From the NCBI GenBank assembly GCA_963667875.2, contig CAXXGC010000005.1:124001-188000 (forward strand): a DNA stretch of 64,000 nt. The letters are read 5' to 3'. The notes under the pieces were generated by a model. It did no database searches. It had not been told where the DNA came from and saw nothing but the letters and a program-made list of their open reading frames with translations. The translations under genes were made by a program, and so were the position numbers. Below are positions 1-8,782 of this stretch, one piece after another. Position 1 is the stretch's first letter, and each line of letters opens with the position of its first letter. The DNA is from JAEXOD01 sp963667875. Lineage in GTDB: Bacteria > Bacteroidota > Ignavibacteria > Ignavibacteriales > Melioribacteraceae.

Positions 1-611
1 ATCGCCCATTATTAACTAAAGTTACTCCCGAATTAAGAGATGTTGGAGCAACTGCCACATATTTAAACAGCGAACTAATTCCAATTGAAATTAATGGTGG
101 ATTGTTTAATGGTGCCGGAATGAATAAAACAGAAACAGATAGAACACTTAACTATGCTTTAAGGGGTGTATTTAAACCAATTGAACAGTTATCTTTATCA
201 GCCAATTATTATGGCGGTACATTAACTAACACTAAAGTTAATATTCTTGATTTTGGTACTACTGTTAAAGTGAAAGATTTTCAGGTTGATGTTGAATATG
301 CGCTGCGTGATGCCGATTCAACGGCAAGTTTTACACGCAAAAGTTTTTCATATTATGGATATGCATTATACACATACAAAATAGAGTCCAAAATTGTTGC
401 CGGTATTCAACCTTCTGTTAGATATGAATATTTTGAACCGGATAATAATATTACCGATGATGAACAAAATAGATTTACTGTTGGTCTTTCATTTATTTTA
501 ATTGATAATACTCTAAATCAAATTAAATTTAATTATGAAATTTTAGATTATAAAAACACAAACAAAAATACAATTAAAAAATTCTACATAGCATTCCAAA
601 CAGCCTTTTAA
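1..611 (+). CDS. phosphate-selective porin O/P-like outer-membrane protein, C-terminal part
   Basis: The reading frame is open from base 3, so the true start lies before the window; about 203 residues are visible. The sequence alternates polar and hydrophobic residues, as beta-strands do, and contains a 'RYEYFEPDNN' segment like the late strands of OprP/OprO porins. It ends in an aromatic residue (AFQTAF), the usual outer-membrane beta-barrel insertion signal. Such porins form anion-selective channels, often for phosphate. The PhoB/PhoR-like pair near 7.7-9.4 kb is a conceivable regulator, but nothing in the sequence links them. The family call rests on motif resemblance of the last third only. 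Confidence 0.65.
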   Translation, partial: RPLLTKVTPELRDVGATATYLNSELIPIEINGGLFNGAGMNKTETDRTLNYALRGVFKPIEQLSLSANYYGGTLTNTKVNILDFGTTVKVKDFQVDVEYALRDADSTASFTRKSFSYYGYALYTYKIESKIVAGIQPSVRYEYFEPDNNITDDEQNRFTVGLSFILIDNTLNQIKFNYEILDYKNTNKNTIKKFYIAFQTAF

Positions 612-679
612 TTGTTAAAAAGGAAACAGCTGGAAACGATGCTTATTAAATTGAATGTTTAACAAATTAACGTGAGAAG

Positions 680-1621
680 ATGAAAATACTAAAACCTAAA
701 AAACTATCTAAGGGTGATTTAATTGGAATTATTACACCTGCCTCAACTCCTGAAGATTTAACAAAAGTTAATAAAGGAGTTTTATACCTTGAAAAACTTG
801 GTTATAAAGTTGAAGTTGGGAAAAATGTAGGTAAACAGCGCGGTTATTTAGCCGGCACAGATGAAGAAAGACTTGAAGATATTCACTATATGTTCGGTAA
901 AAAAGCTGTAAAAGCTATCATGTGTGCCCGCGGCGGATATGGTACCGGAAGAATTCTGGATAAAATTGATTATTCCTTGATTAAAAAGAATCCCAAAATT
1001 TTTGTTGGATACAGCGATATTACTGCTTTACAGATGGCATTTTTTAAAAAAGCCGGGTTGGTTACTTTTGCCGGTCCAATGCTTGCCGTTGATTTTTGGA
1101 GTGAAGAAGTAAGCAAATTTACTGAAGAACAATTTTGGCGTATGGTTACATCCGATAAGAAATTCGGTAAACTTGCCAATCCCGATGATGAAAGATTTTT
1201 TGTTCTAAATAAAGGAAACGCATCCGGTAAAATATTTGGAGGTAACTTAGCTCTTATTACCTCAATTTTGGGAACCGAATATATGCCTTCTTTGGAAGAT
1301 TCGATGTTATTATTAGAAGACATTGATGAACCACCTTACAGAGTTGATAGAATGTTAAATCAACTTCGTTTGGCAAATTGTTTTGAACAGACTAATGCTG
1401 TTATTTTAGGCCGTTTTGTTGATTGTTACGAAGCCGATAATAAAAAATCTTTAACTCTTAATGAAGTTATATCCGATTATTTGTCAGGTATTAAAAAACC
1501 TGTTATTTATAATTTCAAACATGGTCATATTAAAGATAATATTACGGTTCCGTTTGGTATTGAATGTAAGCTAAATACTACTAAAGAGATATTGGAAATT
1601 ATTGAATCAGCTGTGGAATAA
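680..1621 (+). CDS. LD-carboxypeptidase (peptidase S66, LdcA/MccF family)
   Basis: A 313-residue protein of normal family length. Known members cut the L,D bond of muropeptide tetrapeptides during cell-wall recycling; MccF relatives detoxify microcin C. The nucleophile motif GYSDIT places the catalytic Ser at residue 112. The C-terminal HGHIKDN...PFG segment supplies the catalytic His (His283), and an acidic residue lies between them. No signal peptide is seen, consistent with a cytoplasmic enzyme. The ATG at 680 is preceded by GTGAGAAG, a modest ribosome site. It lies 68 bases after the porin gene on the same strand and may be co-transcribed with it. Confidence 0.9.
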   Translation: MKILKPKKLSKGDLIGIITPASTPEDLTKVNKGVLYLEKLGYKVEVGKNVGKQRGYLAGTDEERLEDIHYMFGKKAVKAIMCARGGYGTGRILDKIDYSLIKKNPKIFVGYSDITALQMAFFKKAGLVTFAGPMLAVDFWSEEVSKFTEEQFWRMVTSDKKFGKLANPDDERFFVLNKGNASGKIFGGNLALITSILGTEYMPSLEDSMLLLEDIDEPPYRVDRMLNQLRLANCFEQTNAVILGRFVDCYEADNKKSLTLNEVISDYLSGIKKPVIYNFKHGHIKDNITVPFGIECKLNTTKEILEIIESAVE

Positions 1622-1758
1622 ACACAATTTGCTTGATTTTTAACAAATTGTTTTACATATTAATACACGGTATTTGATATTTCGTTAGTAATACAAAAAT
1701 TATATTTTTTTTACAAATAACTAAATCATCAATCTCATAATTAACTTGGAGGTTTTTA

Positions 1759-3915
1759 ATGAGAAGAAGTACTTACTTTTCGTTTTTATTCACCTTTATC
1801 CTTGTTTTCGCAATGAATTCTTTTGCTCAAAATGCAAAAGAAAGTTCTGACTTACGCGGCGTTAATCTGGATTATATTTTAAAACACAGTGTTGTTAATA
1901 CTCAGCAAATTCCACACACTCCTGAACGTGCCGAATTATTTAGCAATGGACAGATTTTTAATGTTATAGGTACCGGCCCTAACGGTGCAAACGGCAGCGT
2001 TGCTTCATTTTCAGCAGGTCTAACAAGCTGGGGTTTTGGCTGGGGTTCTGCAAACAGTTATAGTTTAGCTGATGATTTTACCAGCGGAGCTACTTGGAAT
2101 ATCGATTCGTTGGTAGTTTACGGTTATCAAACAGGTTCAACCTTAACTTCAACTTTTACAGCATTATATGTTCGTATATGGAGTGGTAATCCATCTTCGG
2201 GCGGCACAATTGTATGGGGCGATTTAACAACAAACGTTATGGCTTCTACAAGATGGTCAGGTGCTTATCGTTATGATGACGCAACTGTTGGTACTACAAG
2301 ACCTATTATGGTTTTAGTAGGAGCAACACCAGGTTTATCATTACCTGCTGGTCAATATTGGATTGAATTTTCTGCAACTGGTACCGGCTCATCAGGTCCT
2401 TGGATGCCTCCTATCACCATCACTGGTCAAACAGTTACAGGTGATGCTCTTCAAAATAACGCAGGAACATGGGCAGCTGTTTTAGACGGAACTTATGCTC
2501 AAGGTATTCCTTTTATACTTTACGGAAACTCAGGTCCTCAAGTAGGTCCTGGACCAGCAACAGTTCCAACACCGGCTAATGGCGCAACAGGCGTAGCTAT
2601 TACAGGCACACAACTTAGCTGGACAAATCCTGCTACCGCTGCATCTCTTAAATTATATTTCAGTACAGAGTTATCAGCAGTACAAGAAATGTTAGCAAGC
2701 GCTTTAGTTTCTTCATCTTTTGGTACTTCATATACTCTTCCAAATTTAGAATACTCTACAAAATATTATTGGAGAGTTGTTGAAACTGATCCTTCAGGAA
2801 CAACAAACGGTACTGTTTGGTCATTCAAAACCATGAGAGATCCTGCTACTTTTGTTGAAGATTTTGAATCCGGTGCAGGTGCATGGACAATTACCGGAAC
2901 AACCCCTTATGTATGGACAGTATATACACCAACATATCCTAATACTTATACATTGCCTGCAACTTCAGCCGGCGGCGTATTGGGTGCTGACTCTGACGAA
3001 TGGGGATCAGGCGCAGGTGCAACAAGTACTACTGCAACTTTAACAACAGGCATTAATTTATCTGCTTTTTCAAGTGCATTTTTAGAATTTGATTCGGATT
3101 TCCATATTTATTCAGGTAGTCAAGATCAAGGTTTAACTGATATCAGCGTTGACGGTGGTGCTACATGGACTAACGTTTATTCAATTATTGGTTTAGATGA
3201 TAGAGCAGTTCATAAATCATTTGATATTACTGCAATTGCTGCAGGTAAATCAAATGTTCAAGTTAGATTTACTTTTGCAAATACAGGCTGGAACTGGTTC
3301 TGGGTAATTGATAATGTTACTTTATACGGAACTGGCGTAATACCTGTTGAATTAACTTCTTTTGCAGCTAATAGCGTTAATGGTAAAGTTGTATTAGATT
3401 GGTCAACAGCAACAGAAACTAACAACTCAGGTTTTGCAATTGAAAGAAGTTCAGATAACACATCTTTCGAACAAATCAGTTTTGTTTCCGGTAACGGTTC
3501 AAGCACAGAAAAACACAATTATTCATTTACTGATGCTTCTGCTGTAACAGGTAAATATTTCTATAGACTTAAACAAGTTGATTTTGACGGTTCTGTTTCT
3601 TTCTCAAATACAGTTGAAGTTGAAGTTGGCGTTCCTGCTGAATTTTCAATTTCACAGAACTATCCAAACCCATTTAACCCATCAACAACAATTAAATTTG
3701 CTGTTCCTGTAGAATCAAATGTTACAATTAGTTTATTTAACACATTGGGTCAACAAGTTGCTAACGTAGTAAAAGGCAACTTTACAGCCGGTTCACACGA
3801 ATATAACTTTAATGCTTCATCACTTTCAAGTGGTATTTATTTCTATACAATTGAAGCTAATGGCGTTAATGGTAAAAACTTTACAGCTACTAAAAAAATG
3901 ACTTTAATGAAATAA
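1759..3915 (+). CDS. secreted protein with Fn3-like domain and T9SS C-terminal sorting domain
   Basis: A 718-residue exported protein. A classical signal peptide covers residues 1-24, ending ...NSFAQ. The N-terminal half is a Ser/Thr/Gly-rich beta-sandwich. A fibronectin-III-like segment lies around residues 270-360 (YYWRV followed by WSFKT). A MAM/jelly-roll-like segment with 'DFESGAGAW' follows. The last ~85 residues are a T9SS type A sorting domain (NYPNPFNPSTTIKF, then SSGIYFYT), which directs passage across the outer membrane and surface attachment or release. No catalytic motif was recognised, so it may be adhesive or structural. The ATG follows a strong GGAGG at 1748-1752, and a strong terminator follows the stop, suggesting a single-gene transcript. 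Confidence 0.85.
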   Translation: MRRSTYFSFLFTFILVFAMNSFAQNAKESSDLRGVNLDYILKHSVVNTQQIPHTPERAELFSNGQIFNVIGTGPNGANGSVASFSAGLTSWGFGWGSANSYSLADDFTSGATWNIDSLVVYGYQTGSTLTSTFTALYVRIWSGNPSSGGTIVWGDLTTNVMASTRWSGAYRYDDATVGTTRPIMVLVGATPGLSLPAGQYWIEFSATGTGSSGPWMPPITITGQTVTGDALQNNAGTWAAVLDGTYAQGIPFILYGNSGPQVGPGPATVPTPANGATGVAITGTQLSWTNPATAASLKLYFSTELSAVQEMLASALVSSSFGTSYTLPNLEYSTKYYWRVVETDPSGTTNGTVWSFKTMRDPATFVEDFESGAGAWTITGTTPYVWTVYTPTYPNTYTLPATSAGGVLGADSDEWGSGAGATSTTATLTTGINLSAFSSAFLEFDSDFHIYSGSQDQGLTDISVDGGATWTNVYSIIGLDDRAVHKSFDITAIAAGKSNVQVRFTFANTGWNWFWVIDNVTLYGTGVIPVELTSFAANSVNGKVVLDWSTATETNNSGFAIERSSDNTSFEQISFVSGNGSSTEKHNYSFTDASAVTGKYFYRLKQVDFDGSVSFSNTVEVEVGVPAEFSISQNYPNPFNPSTTIKFAVPVESNVTISLFNTLGQQVANVVKGNFTAGSHEYNFNASSLSSGIYFYTIEANGVNGKNFTATKKMTLMK

Positions 3916-3933
3916 TATTAATTTCATATTTAA

Positions 3934-3968
3934 CAAAAAAGCCGGTTCATTTGAATCGGCTTTTTTGT
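3934..3968 (+). terminator. intrinsic terminator after the T9SS-exported protein
   Basis: Near-perfect hairpin: A6 + GCCGGTTCA, a TT loop, then TGAATCGGC + T6, beginning 19 bases after the stop codon. The A-run on the left arm means it could also act on the opposite strand. Confidence 0.85.
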
Positions 3969-4096
3969 TTTAAATTGGTTCTTCAACAAATTATCAACTA
4001 TTAATGGTGAATTATAATAAAAAGTAGTGGTACATTTAATACCAAGCAGATATAAACAGGCTGTGTGAAAATTGGGGAATGTTGGGTCAAAAGGTG

Positions 4097-4166
4097 GCAC
4101 GGCTCTGCCGTGCTGGTCGTTGGCAGGGTTCCATGTTTTTACAGACATTGCACTTCGCGGAGGTGC
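4097..4166 (-). repeat. twin-hairpin element, copy 1
   Basis: Seventy bases. GCACGGC-TCT-GCCGTGC (perfect 7-bp stem) and GCACTTC-GCG-GAGGTGC (one G-T pair) are separated by 36 bases. Read on the minus strand, the spacer begins AATGTCTGTAA, matching the TGTAACCA core of the other copies. Confidence 0.8.
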
Positions 4167-4227
4167 CCCTGAGTGAGCAAACAAACAGTAATTGATTGTA
4201 TTATAATATGTTATATATAAATATATA

Positions 4228-4299
4228 ATCCTGAAGGGATGACATTATTGTAGCAAAAGCAGAGAAACAGCAGCAGAACCCTGAAAGGGTGACATTATA
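4228..4299 (+). repeat. AB-type hairpin repeat, copy 1 (short form)
   Basis: Two small hairpins, ATCC-TGAAG-GGAT and ACCC-TGAA-AGGGT, each followed by TGACATTAT, with TTGTAGCAA between them. The left arm CTACAATCC of the full-length form is missing. Nearly the same block recurs at 6652-6722. Confidence 0.75.
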
Positions 4300-4498
4300 T
4301 GTTGTATTAAAACAAAAAATCTTATCTATTTATCCCCAATTTTCACACAACCTTTTTATCCCGCTAAACCGTCAAATATTTTTCTGTTTTTCAAGATCGG
4401 CAGATGTAACATTATTATGCAAATTAAGAAATTTTACCCATATTGGGCACTATGTTTGGTGTGGTTTTGTAATTATTTTTGACAGGTGTTAAAACTTT

Positions 4499-5011
4499 CT
4501 ATTTATGCCCTGCTGAATTTACAATTCTCTTAAAGTTTCTGAAATTTTGTTGAATAAAATAAGAACTGATTAAAATTAATATCGATAACATTGAACTTAC
4601 CAAAACAAAATCACTGTTTTTCAAATACCTTGTAATTTTGTCAAAGTTAATATTATTTAACCAATTAACAGATTTGCTAGCTAAAGAACTTTCCGATCCG
4701 CCTGGAGTAACCGAAATTGATAAATAAATTACTATCCCTAAAATCATAACTGCAAAAATTGAAATTATTGCAAAATAAAACTTATCAATATTATTGTTTT
4801 TGGCTTTTAAAACCGTACTCATTAATTTATCTGTAAATCCGGCCGGAGCTTCATCAATTTTTATTTGCTTAAATTTAGTCTCTAATAATTTCATGGTTTT
4901 TATTTCTTCCAACACAAAAGGATCTTTATCAATCAATAAATTAAGTTCCTTTAATTCGGGATCGGAAATTTCACCATCAATATATTTATTTATTAAATCA
5001 TCTTTTTTCAT
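4499..5011 (-). CDS. anti-sigma factor-like membrane protein
   Basis: A 170-residue protein whose N-terminus (LINKYIDGEISDPELKEL) has the usual helical start of anti-sigma factors but lacks the HxxxCxxC zinc motif. Two membrane segments are predicted, at about residues 79-100 and 134-153, with a short loop between them. The ATG at 5011 lies one base after the stop of the ECF sigma gene, and an AGGAGT ribosome site sits in the end of that gene, so the two are translationally coupled. By position and layout it should hold the sigma factor at the inner membrane. The assignment rests mainly on context. Confidence 0.7.
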   Translation of the reverse strand: MKKDDLINKYIDGEISDPELKELNLLIDKDPFVLEEIKTMKLLETKFKQIKIDEAPAGFTDKLMSTVLKAKNNNIDKFYFAIISIFAVMILGIVIYLSISVTPGGSESSLASKSVNWLNNINFDKITRYLKNSDFVLVSSMLSILILISSYFIQQNFRNFKRIVNSAGHK

Positions 5012-5012
5012 T

Positions 5013-5600
5013 TTAATTGTACTCCTTTTGATAATTGTGTTTAATCATAAGGTCTTTTAATTCATTTCTGGCTCTAAATAAAATTACTTTAACATTTACA
5101 ATACTAACATCTAAAATATTGCTTATTTCATTAATACTCAAATTATCAATATAAAATAAAATAATTATTAAACTATATCGTATAGGAAGTTTATCAATTA
5201 GTTTATATAGATATTCGTTTCCATTTTCCGCCTGAGCATATATTTTATTATCATACGCACCAATTTCAAATTCTTCATCAATAGAAATAAATTCAATATC
5301 CTTTTTCCTCTTTTGATTTGATAAAACAGTTAAACAAGTATTATAAACAATTTTATAAAACCAAGTAGAAAATTTTGCATCCCCGCGGAAATTTGGTATG
5401 GAGTTAAAAGCTTTAATAAATGAATCCTGCAAAACTTCTTCAGCTTCCATTTCGTTTTTTAGCATTCTTTTAAGCATCGAAAAAGCCCTGTCTTTATACC
5501 GGTCAACAAGAAGACGAAAATCCTCTTTGTTTCCATGCTGAATACTATTAATAATTTCTATGTCAGGTATCTTTTTTATCATACTAATTAGACTTCCCAT
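5013..5600 (-). CDS. RNA polymerase ECF sigma factor (sigma-70 family, group 4)
   Basis: A 195-residue protein with region 2 (LVDRYKDRAFSMLKRML, then EAEEVLQDSFIKAF and FSTWFYKI) at about residues 30-105. A helix-turn-helix region 4 (LSINEISNILDVSIVNVKV) lies at about 150-170; region 3 is absent, as in ECF factors. It directs RNA polymerase to stress- or envelope-responsive promoters. The start may instead be Met7 (base 5582), which has GGAAG upstream; the first ATG has no good ribosome site. It is followed by the anti-sigma gene and is divergent from a DUF6249 membrane gene, a likely target. Confidence 0.92.
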   Translation of the reverse strand: MGSLISMIKKIPDIEIINSIQHGNKEDFRLLVDRYKDRAFSMLKRMLKNEMEAEEVLQDSFIKAFNSIPNFRGDAKFSTWFYKIVYNTCLTVLSNQKRKKDIEFISIDEEFEIGAYDNKIYAQAENGNEYLYKLIDKLPIRYSLIIILFYIDNLSINEISNILDVSIVNVKVILFRARNELKDLMIKHNYQKEYN

Positions 5601-5714
5601 TTTTTAAAATGGTTACAATAATATAATAAAAAAAATATTTTGTTTTTGTGTAACCTTTAAATTTGTTTTAATGTCTCAACTATTAAATAAACGATAACAT
5701 TTAGGAGAGATAAA

Positions 5715-6059
5715 ATGCAAGACGAAATATTTGTACCCATAATATTATTTTTAGTATCCGGCTTAGTAATTTGTACTTGGATATATTTTAGATTCAAAGA
5801 AAAACAAATTATGCTGGAAAAAGGGTTAAGCCCAGAACAAATGTTGGAATTATTAAAATCAAAAAGAAGTCCGACACTTATGCTTAAAATTGGTATAGTA
5901 TGTATATTTTTTGGAATAGGACTTGGTCTTGGCATTTATTGCGATGATGTTTACGAATTAGATGCTTCAGTTCCTTTTTTCCTTTTTGTATTAACAGGTA
6001 TTGGATTTGTTCTTTCGTATTTTGTTGACCGCAAGTTTAATCCGCAAACAACCAAATAA
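5715..6059 (+). CDS. DUF6249-like small membrane protein
   Basis: A 114-residue protein with three predicted membrane segments (about residues 6-26, 56-75 and 86-104). A cytoplasmic loop carries KEKQIMLEKGLS (28-39), typical of DUF6249 proteins. The ATG has a clear AGGAGAG ribosome site. It is divergent from the ECF sigma gene with 114 bases between them, and a terminator follows it. In Bacteroidota such proteins are often next to ECF sigma genes, which suggests autoregulated co-expression. The molecular function is unknown. Confidence 0.7.
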   Translation: MQDEIFVPIILFLVSGLVICTWIYFRFKEKQIMLEKGLSPEQMLELLKSKRSPTLMLKIGIVCIFFGIGLGLGIYCDDVYELDASVPFFLFVLTGIGFVLSYFVDRKFNPQTTK

Positions 6060-6085
6060 TAAATTCTAATCAAAATTTTCCAAAG

Positions 6086-6115
6086 GAACCCCTTATAATA
6101 CTTAAGGGGTTTTTT
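6086..6115 (+). terminator. intrinsic terminator after the DUF6249 gene
   Basis: Hairpin AACCCCTTA-taatac-TTAAGGGGTT followed by a T-run, 27 bases after the stop codon. Confidence 0.8.
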
Positions 6116-6337
6116 GTATGTATCAATATAAATATTAAAAATAATTTTGTAGTTTTTGTTAATTATTACAATTATAATAGCTTATAAGCCCCAACGGAAC
6201 CCATTTCCGGCCTTAATTACGCCTGGTTAACAATTAATATAGCCTTCCAAATTTAGAACCTCTATATATGTCCACAATTAAAATAAATTTCAGATCAGAT
6301 CCGCTTAAACTGCAAAATTAGACTTAAGCCATTTGAA

Positions 6338-6380
6338 CACAGATGACACAGATTAGACTGATGACCACAGATTGGAAATT
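6338..6380. repeat. ACAGATT-type dispersed repeat (degenerate copy)
   Basis: ACACAGATGACACAGATTAG followed by GACCACAGATTGG. It shares its ACAGATT core with the block at 24608-24690 and, as a complement, with AATCTGCG near 6861. Confidence 0.5.
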
Positions 6381-6524
6381 TTTATTCTAAATTCTCAATT
6401 TTTAATTAAAACAGGTGAACAAGTATTAATAAAGGATGTATTCCGTCAACATTGCAACTACTTTTAATTGTAGCGCAAGCTTCACAGATTGTGTAAAAAC
6501 AGGGGAATAATAGATTTAAGGGTG

Positions 6525-6594
6525 GCACGGCCCTGCCGTGCTGGTAGTTGGTAGGGTTTCATATGATTACAGACATTGCACTTAACTGAAATGC
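6525..6594 (-). repeat. twin-hairpin element, copy 2
   Basis: Seventy bases, the same layout as copy 1. The first hairpin, GCACGGC-CCT-GCCGTGC, is perfect. The second, GCACTTA-ACT-GAAATGC, has decayed to a few pairs. It sits 57 bases before AB copy 2, as copy 1 sits before AB copy 1. Confidence 0.75.
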
Positions 6595-6651
6595 TCTTGC
6601 GCAAATAAACCGCAACTAATTGTATTATAATATTTTGTACATCCTTAATTA

Positions 6652-6722
6652 ATCCTGAAGGGATGACATTATTGTAACATTAGCAGAAAAATAGCCGTAG
6701 AACCCTGGAGGGGTGACATTAT
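6652..6722 (+). repeat. AB-type hairpin repeat, copy 2 (short form)
   Basis: ATCCTGAAGGGATGACATTA, then TTGTAACA, then ACCCTGGAGGGGTGACATTAT. It differs from copy 1 by a few substitutions, including changes inside the second small hairpin that keep it foldable. Confidence 0.75.
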
Positions 6723-7000
6723 CTGTTATATCAAAACAGCAATCGTTATATAGGTGTTCCCTTTTTTAACACAATCTCTAAATCGCGCCCAACAATTTAA
6801 AACCTTCAGATTATTAGGGGAAATGTACTTGGTCAAATCCAAAAATAACAATCTGCGTAAATCAGTTAAATCAGCTGTATCAGCGTTCTATGATTTGATT
6901 TTTAACCAAAGAAAAGAAATTTTGAATAAACAATTGAATTATCATTAACTAAAGAAGCAAATCAAGATTATAATTCTGCCCATCAACCGTTTTAAAAATA

Positions 7001-7028
7001 AAAAAGGGAACCAAGAGGGTCCCCTTTC
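7001..7028 (-). terminator. terminator after rpmA
   Basis: Minus-strand hairpin of GGGGACC and GGTTCCC arms with one internal mismatch, followed by a T-run, 26 bases beyond the rpmA stop codon. Confidence 0.65.
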
Positions 7029-7054
7029 AAAAAAAACAAACTTTACAAAAAAAA

Positions 7055-7309
7055 TTAGTTGCTATAAATACTAATAAATTTTCTATCGTTTTTCTTATAT
7101 TCAAACTTTACAACGCCATCAACCAGAGCAAATAAAGTGTCGTCTTTTCCTTTAGAAACGTTATTGCCCGGGTGAAATTTAGTTCCTTTTTGACGAACTA
7201 AAATTGAACCGGCTGTAACAGTTTCGCCACCAAAACGTTTTACACCTAAATATTGCGGATTACTATCACGTCCGTTTCGTGATGATCCTTGACCTTTTTT
7301 ATGAGCCAT
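7055..7309 (-). CDS. rpmA: 50S ribosomal protein L27
   Basis: An 84-residue protein with the canonical N-terminus MAHKKGQGSSRNGRDSNPQY and the GVKRFGGE...AGSILVRQKGTKFHPG core. It lies at the peptidyl-transferase centre of the large subunit. The N-terminus starts directly with MAHKKG, so it lacks the cleavable extension of the Firmicutes type. The gene is 16 bases downstream of rplU in the usual rplU-rpmA operon, has a good GGAGG site, and ends at a terminator. Confidence 0.98.
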   Translation of the reverse strand: MAHKKGQGSSRNGRDSNPQYLGVKRFGGETVTAGSILVRQKGTKFHPGNNVSKGKDDTLFALVDGVVKFEYKKNDRKFISIYSN

Positions 7310-7325
7310 TTATTACCTCCGAAAA

Positions 7326-7634
7326 TTATCCAATCTTAGTTACTTCAATCTTAGTTAAAAATTCTCTGTGACCATTTTTAACTCTATAAGATTTTCTTCT
7401 TTTTTTCTTGAAAACAATAACTTTATCGTCTTTCAAGTGTTCAATTACTTTTGCAGAAACTGTGACACCTTCAACGGTTGGTGCACCAACTTTAGTTTCT
7501 TCTCCATCTGATAAAATTAAAACTTTATCAAAAACCACATCAGTATTTAGTTCATTTTTTAATCTGTGAACGTAATACTTTTTGTTTTCTTCAACTTTTA
7601 ACTGTTGTCCTGCAATATTCACAATTGCAAACAT
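7326..7634 (-). CDS. rplU: 50S ribosomal protein L21
   Basis: A 102-residue protein matching L21 over its full length (MFAIVNIAGQQLKVEENKKY at the start, KKKRRKSYRVKNGHREF near the end). It binds 23S rRNA in the large subunit. GGAGGAATAG directly precedes the ATG. It is the first gene of the rplU-rpmA operon, with a promoter-like sequence about 40-65 bases upstream. Confidence 0.97.
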   Translation of the reverse strand: MFAIVNIAGQQLKVEENKKYYVHRLKNELNTDVVFDKVLILSDGEETKVGAPTVEGVTVSAKVIEHLKDDKVIVFKKKRRKSYRVKNGHREFLTKIEVTKIG

Positions 7635-7671
7635 CTATTCCTCCAACACTAACTTAAATAAGAACAGTAAA

Positions 7672-7698
7672 AATATAAATAAATTTCGACTAAGTCAA
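7672..7698 (-). promoter_or_regulatory. possible rplU-rpmA promoter
   Basis: On the minus strand TTGACT (7693-7698) and TATATT (7672-7677) are separated by 15 bases; shifting the second box to TATTTT gives 17. It lies just upstream of rplU. This is a resemblance to a general housekeeping promoter; Bacteroidota promoters often differ. Confidence 0.35.
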
Positions 7699-7729
7699 CA
7701 TTTTTATTAAACTTAAATTCTTTTTTTTG

Positions 7730-8782
7730 TTATTTTTTCAATTTAAATGAAAATTCACTCCCTAATCCTAAGATACTTTTCACTTCTATCTTGGAATTGT
7801 GAGCTTCCAATATATGTTTAACAATAGCCAACCCAAGACCTGTACCGCCAACTGCCCTGCTTCTATCTTTATCTACCCTGTAAAATCTTTCAAAAATCCT
7901 ATCCAAATCTGCTTCCGGTATTCCATAACCTGTATCACGAACAGTTATTCGCCCAAACTTCCCTTCTTCCGAGATAACTATTTCAACTCTGCCTTCTTCC
8001 GTGTATTTAATAGCATTTTGTACTAGGTTAACAAAAACCTGTTTTAGTCTGTTTTTATCACCATATAACTGTAAATTTGGTTTTATTGAACTAAGTTTAA
8101 GCTCTAGTCCCTTTTCTTCGGCAATAGGTTTAAATTCAGTAATCAGTTGTTCAACAAATTCCGAGATATTGAAATATCTAAAACTCATCTTCATTTGACC
8201 GGATTCAATCATTGAAATATCAATTAAATCGTTAAGCAGGTTATTTAGATTTTGTGTATGTAATCCGGCTTTTTCCAAAAAACTTGTATTTACCCTATTA
8301 TCGTTTATTGCACCATTTATAAGCGTTTCAATGTATCCTTGAATAGCAAAAATAGGAGTACGAAGTTCGTGAGATACATTACCTAAAAATTCAGTCCTCA
8401 CCTGTTCAAGTTTCTTTAAATTTAATATATCGTTTTGAGTCCGCAAAAACATCGATTTTATTTCGCCTTCAAGTTCAACTAAATACTTACTTAATATTAT
8501 TTCATCGGGAGATGCAAATTCGTTTTCCCTTATTCTGTTAATAATACTTTTAATAGTGCTTAATTCGGTATGACGATGTTTACCCAGATAATTTAACGTT
8601 ACAAAAGATAATAATACTAAAAAGGGAATAACCAGCAGTGCTTTGCCGAAGGAAACAGCAAAGAATAAAATAAACAATATATAACAGCCAAAACTCAAAA
8701 AAAAGACTTCTCTAAAATAAACTTTTGCAAAAGAAATATTCTCTTTGAATTTACTCCATGTTTTTGAATCTATATCCCACAC
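7730..8782 (-). CDS. sensor histidine kinase, PhoR-like
   Basis: A 350-residue kinase. Two close membrane segments lie at about residues 27-64, with no large periplasmic domain and no clear HAMP or PAS. The DHp helix carries the phosphorylated His138 in FLGNVSHELRTP. The ATPase domain has an N box (NRLKQVFVNLVQNAIKYT), DTGYGIP and GGTGLGLAIVKH. The only workable start is GTG at 8782, which overlaps the response-regulator gene by 32 bases, so translation is probably coupled. It should phosphorylate the adjacent regulator. The stimulus cannot be told from the sequence; sensing may be through the membrane segment or a partner. Confidence 0.9.
   Translation of the reverse strand: MWDIDSKTWSKFKENISFAKVYFREVFFLSFGCYILFILFFAVSFGKALLVIPFLVLLSFVTLNYLGKHRHTELSTIKSIINRIRENEFASPDEIILSKYLVELEGEIKSMFLRTQNDILNLKKLEQVRTEFLGNVSHELRTPIFAIQGYIETLINGAINDNRVNTSFLEKAGLHTQNLNNLLNDLIDISMIESGQMKMSFRYFNISEFVEQLITEFKPIAEEKGLELKLSSIKPNLQLYGDKNRLKQVFVNLVQNAIKYTEEGRVEIVISEEGKFGRITVRDTGYGIPEADLDRIFERFYRVDKDRSRAVGGTGLGLAIVKHILEAHNSKIEVKSILGLGSEFSFKLKK

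Larger units (their letters stand above)
3969..4498. repeat. gene-free block with hairpin repeats
   Basis: No credible gene in about 530 bases. It holds one minus-oriented twin-hairpin element (4097-4166) and one AB-type element (4228-4299). The same pair in the same order and similar spacing recurs at 6525-6722. A short run open on the plus strand at 4289-4492 starts inside the AB repeat and has no family features. Confidence 0.8.
6120..7000. repeat. gene-free block with repeats
   Basis: About 880 bases without a credible gene. It contains a twin-hairpin element (6525-6594), an AB repeat (6652-6722) and two degenerate 'ACAGATT / AATCTGCGT' repeats near 6338-6380 and 6861-6900. A plus-strand run at 6754-6948 is built of repeat sequence and is not called. 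Confidence 0.75.

Noticed and set aside
970..1323. Antisense reading frame inside the LD-carboxypeptidase gene
   Set aside because: Shadow of a well-supported gene with full-length family match; the same applies to the antisense frames inside dxs, glnD, tal-pgi, the GH13 gene and tkt.
4289..4492. Plus-strand run that could encode 67 residues
   Set aside because: It begins inside an AB repeat, has no ribosome site and resembles no family; related repeat blocks elsewhere do not keep this frame.
6754..6948. Plus-strand run that could encode 64 residues
   Set aside because: It is built partly of a dispersed AATCTGCG-type repeat and has no start signal.
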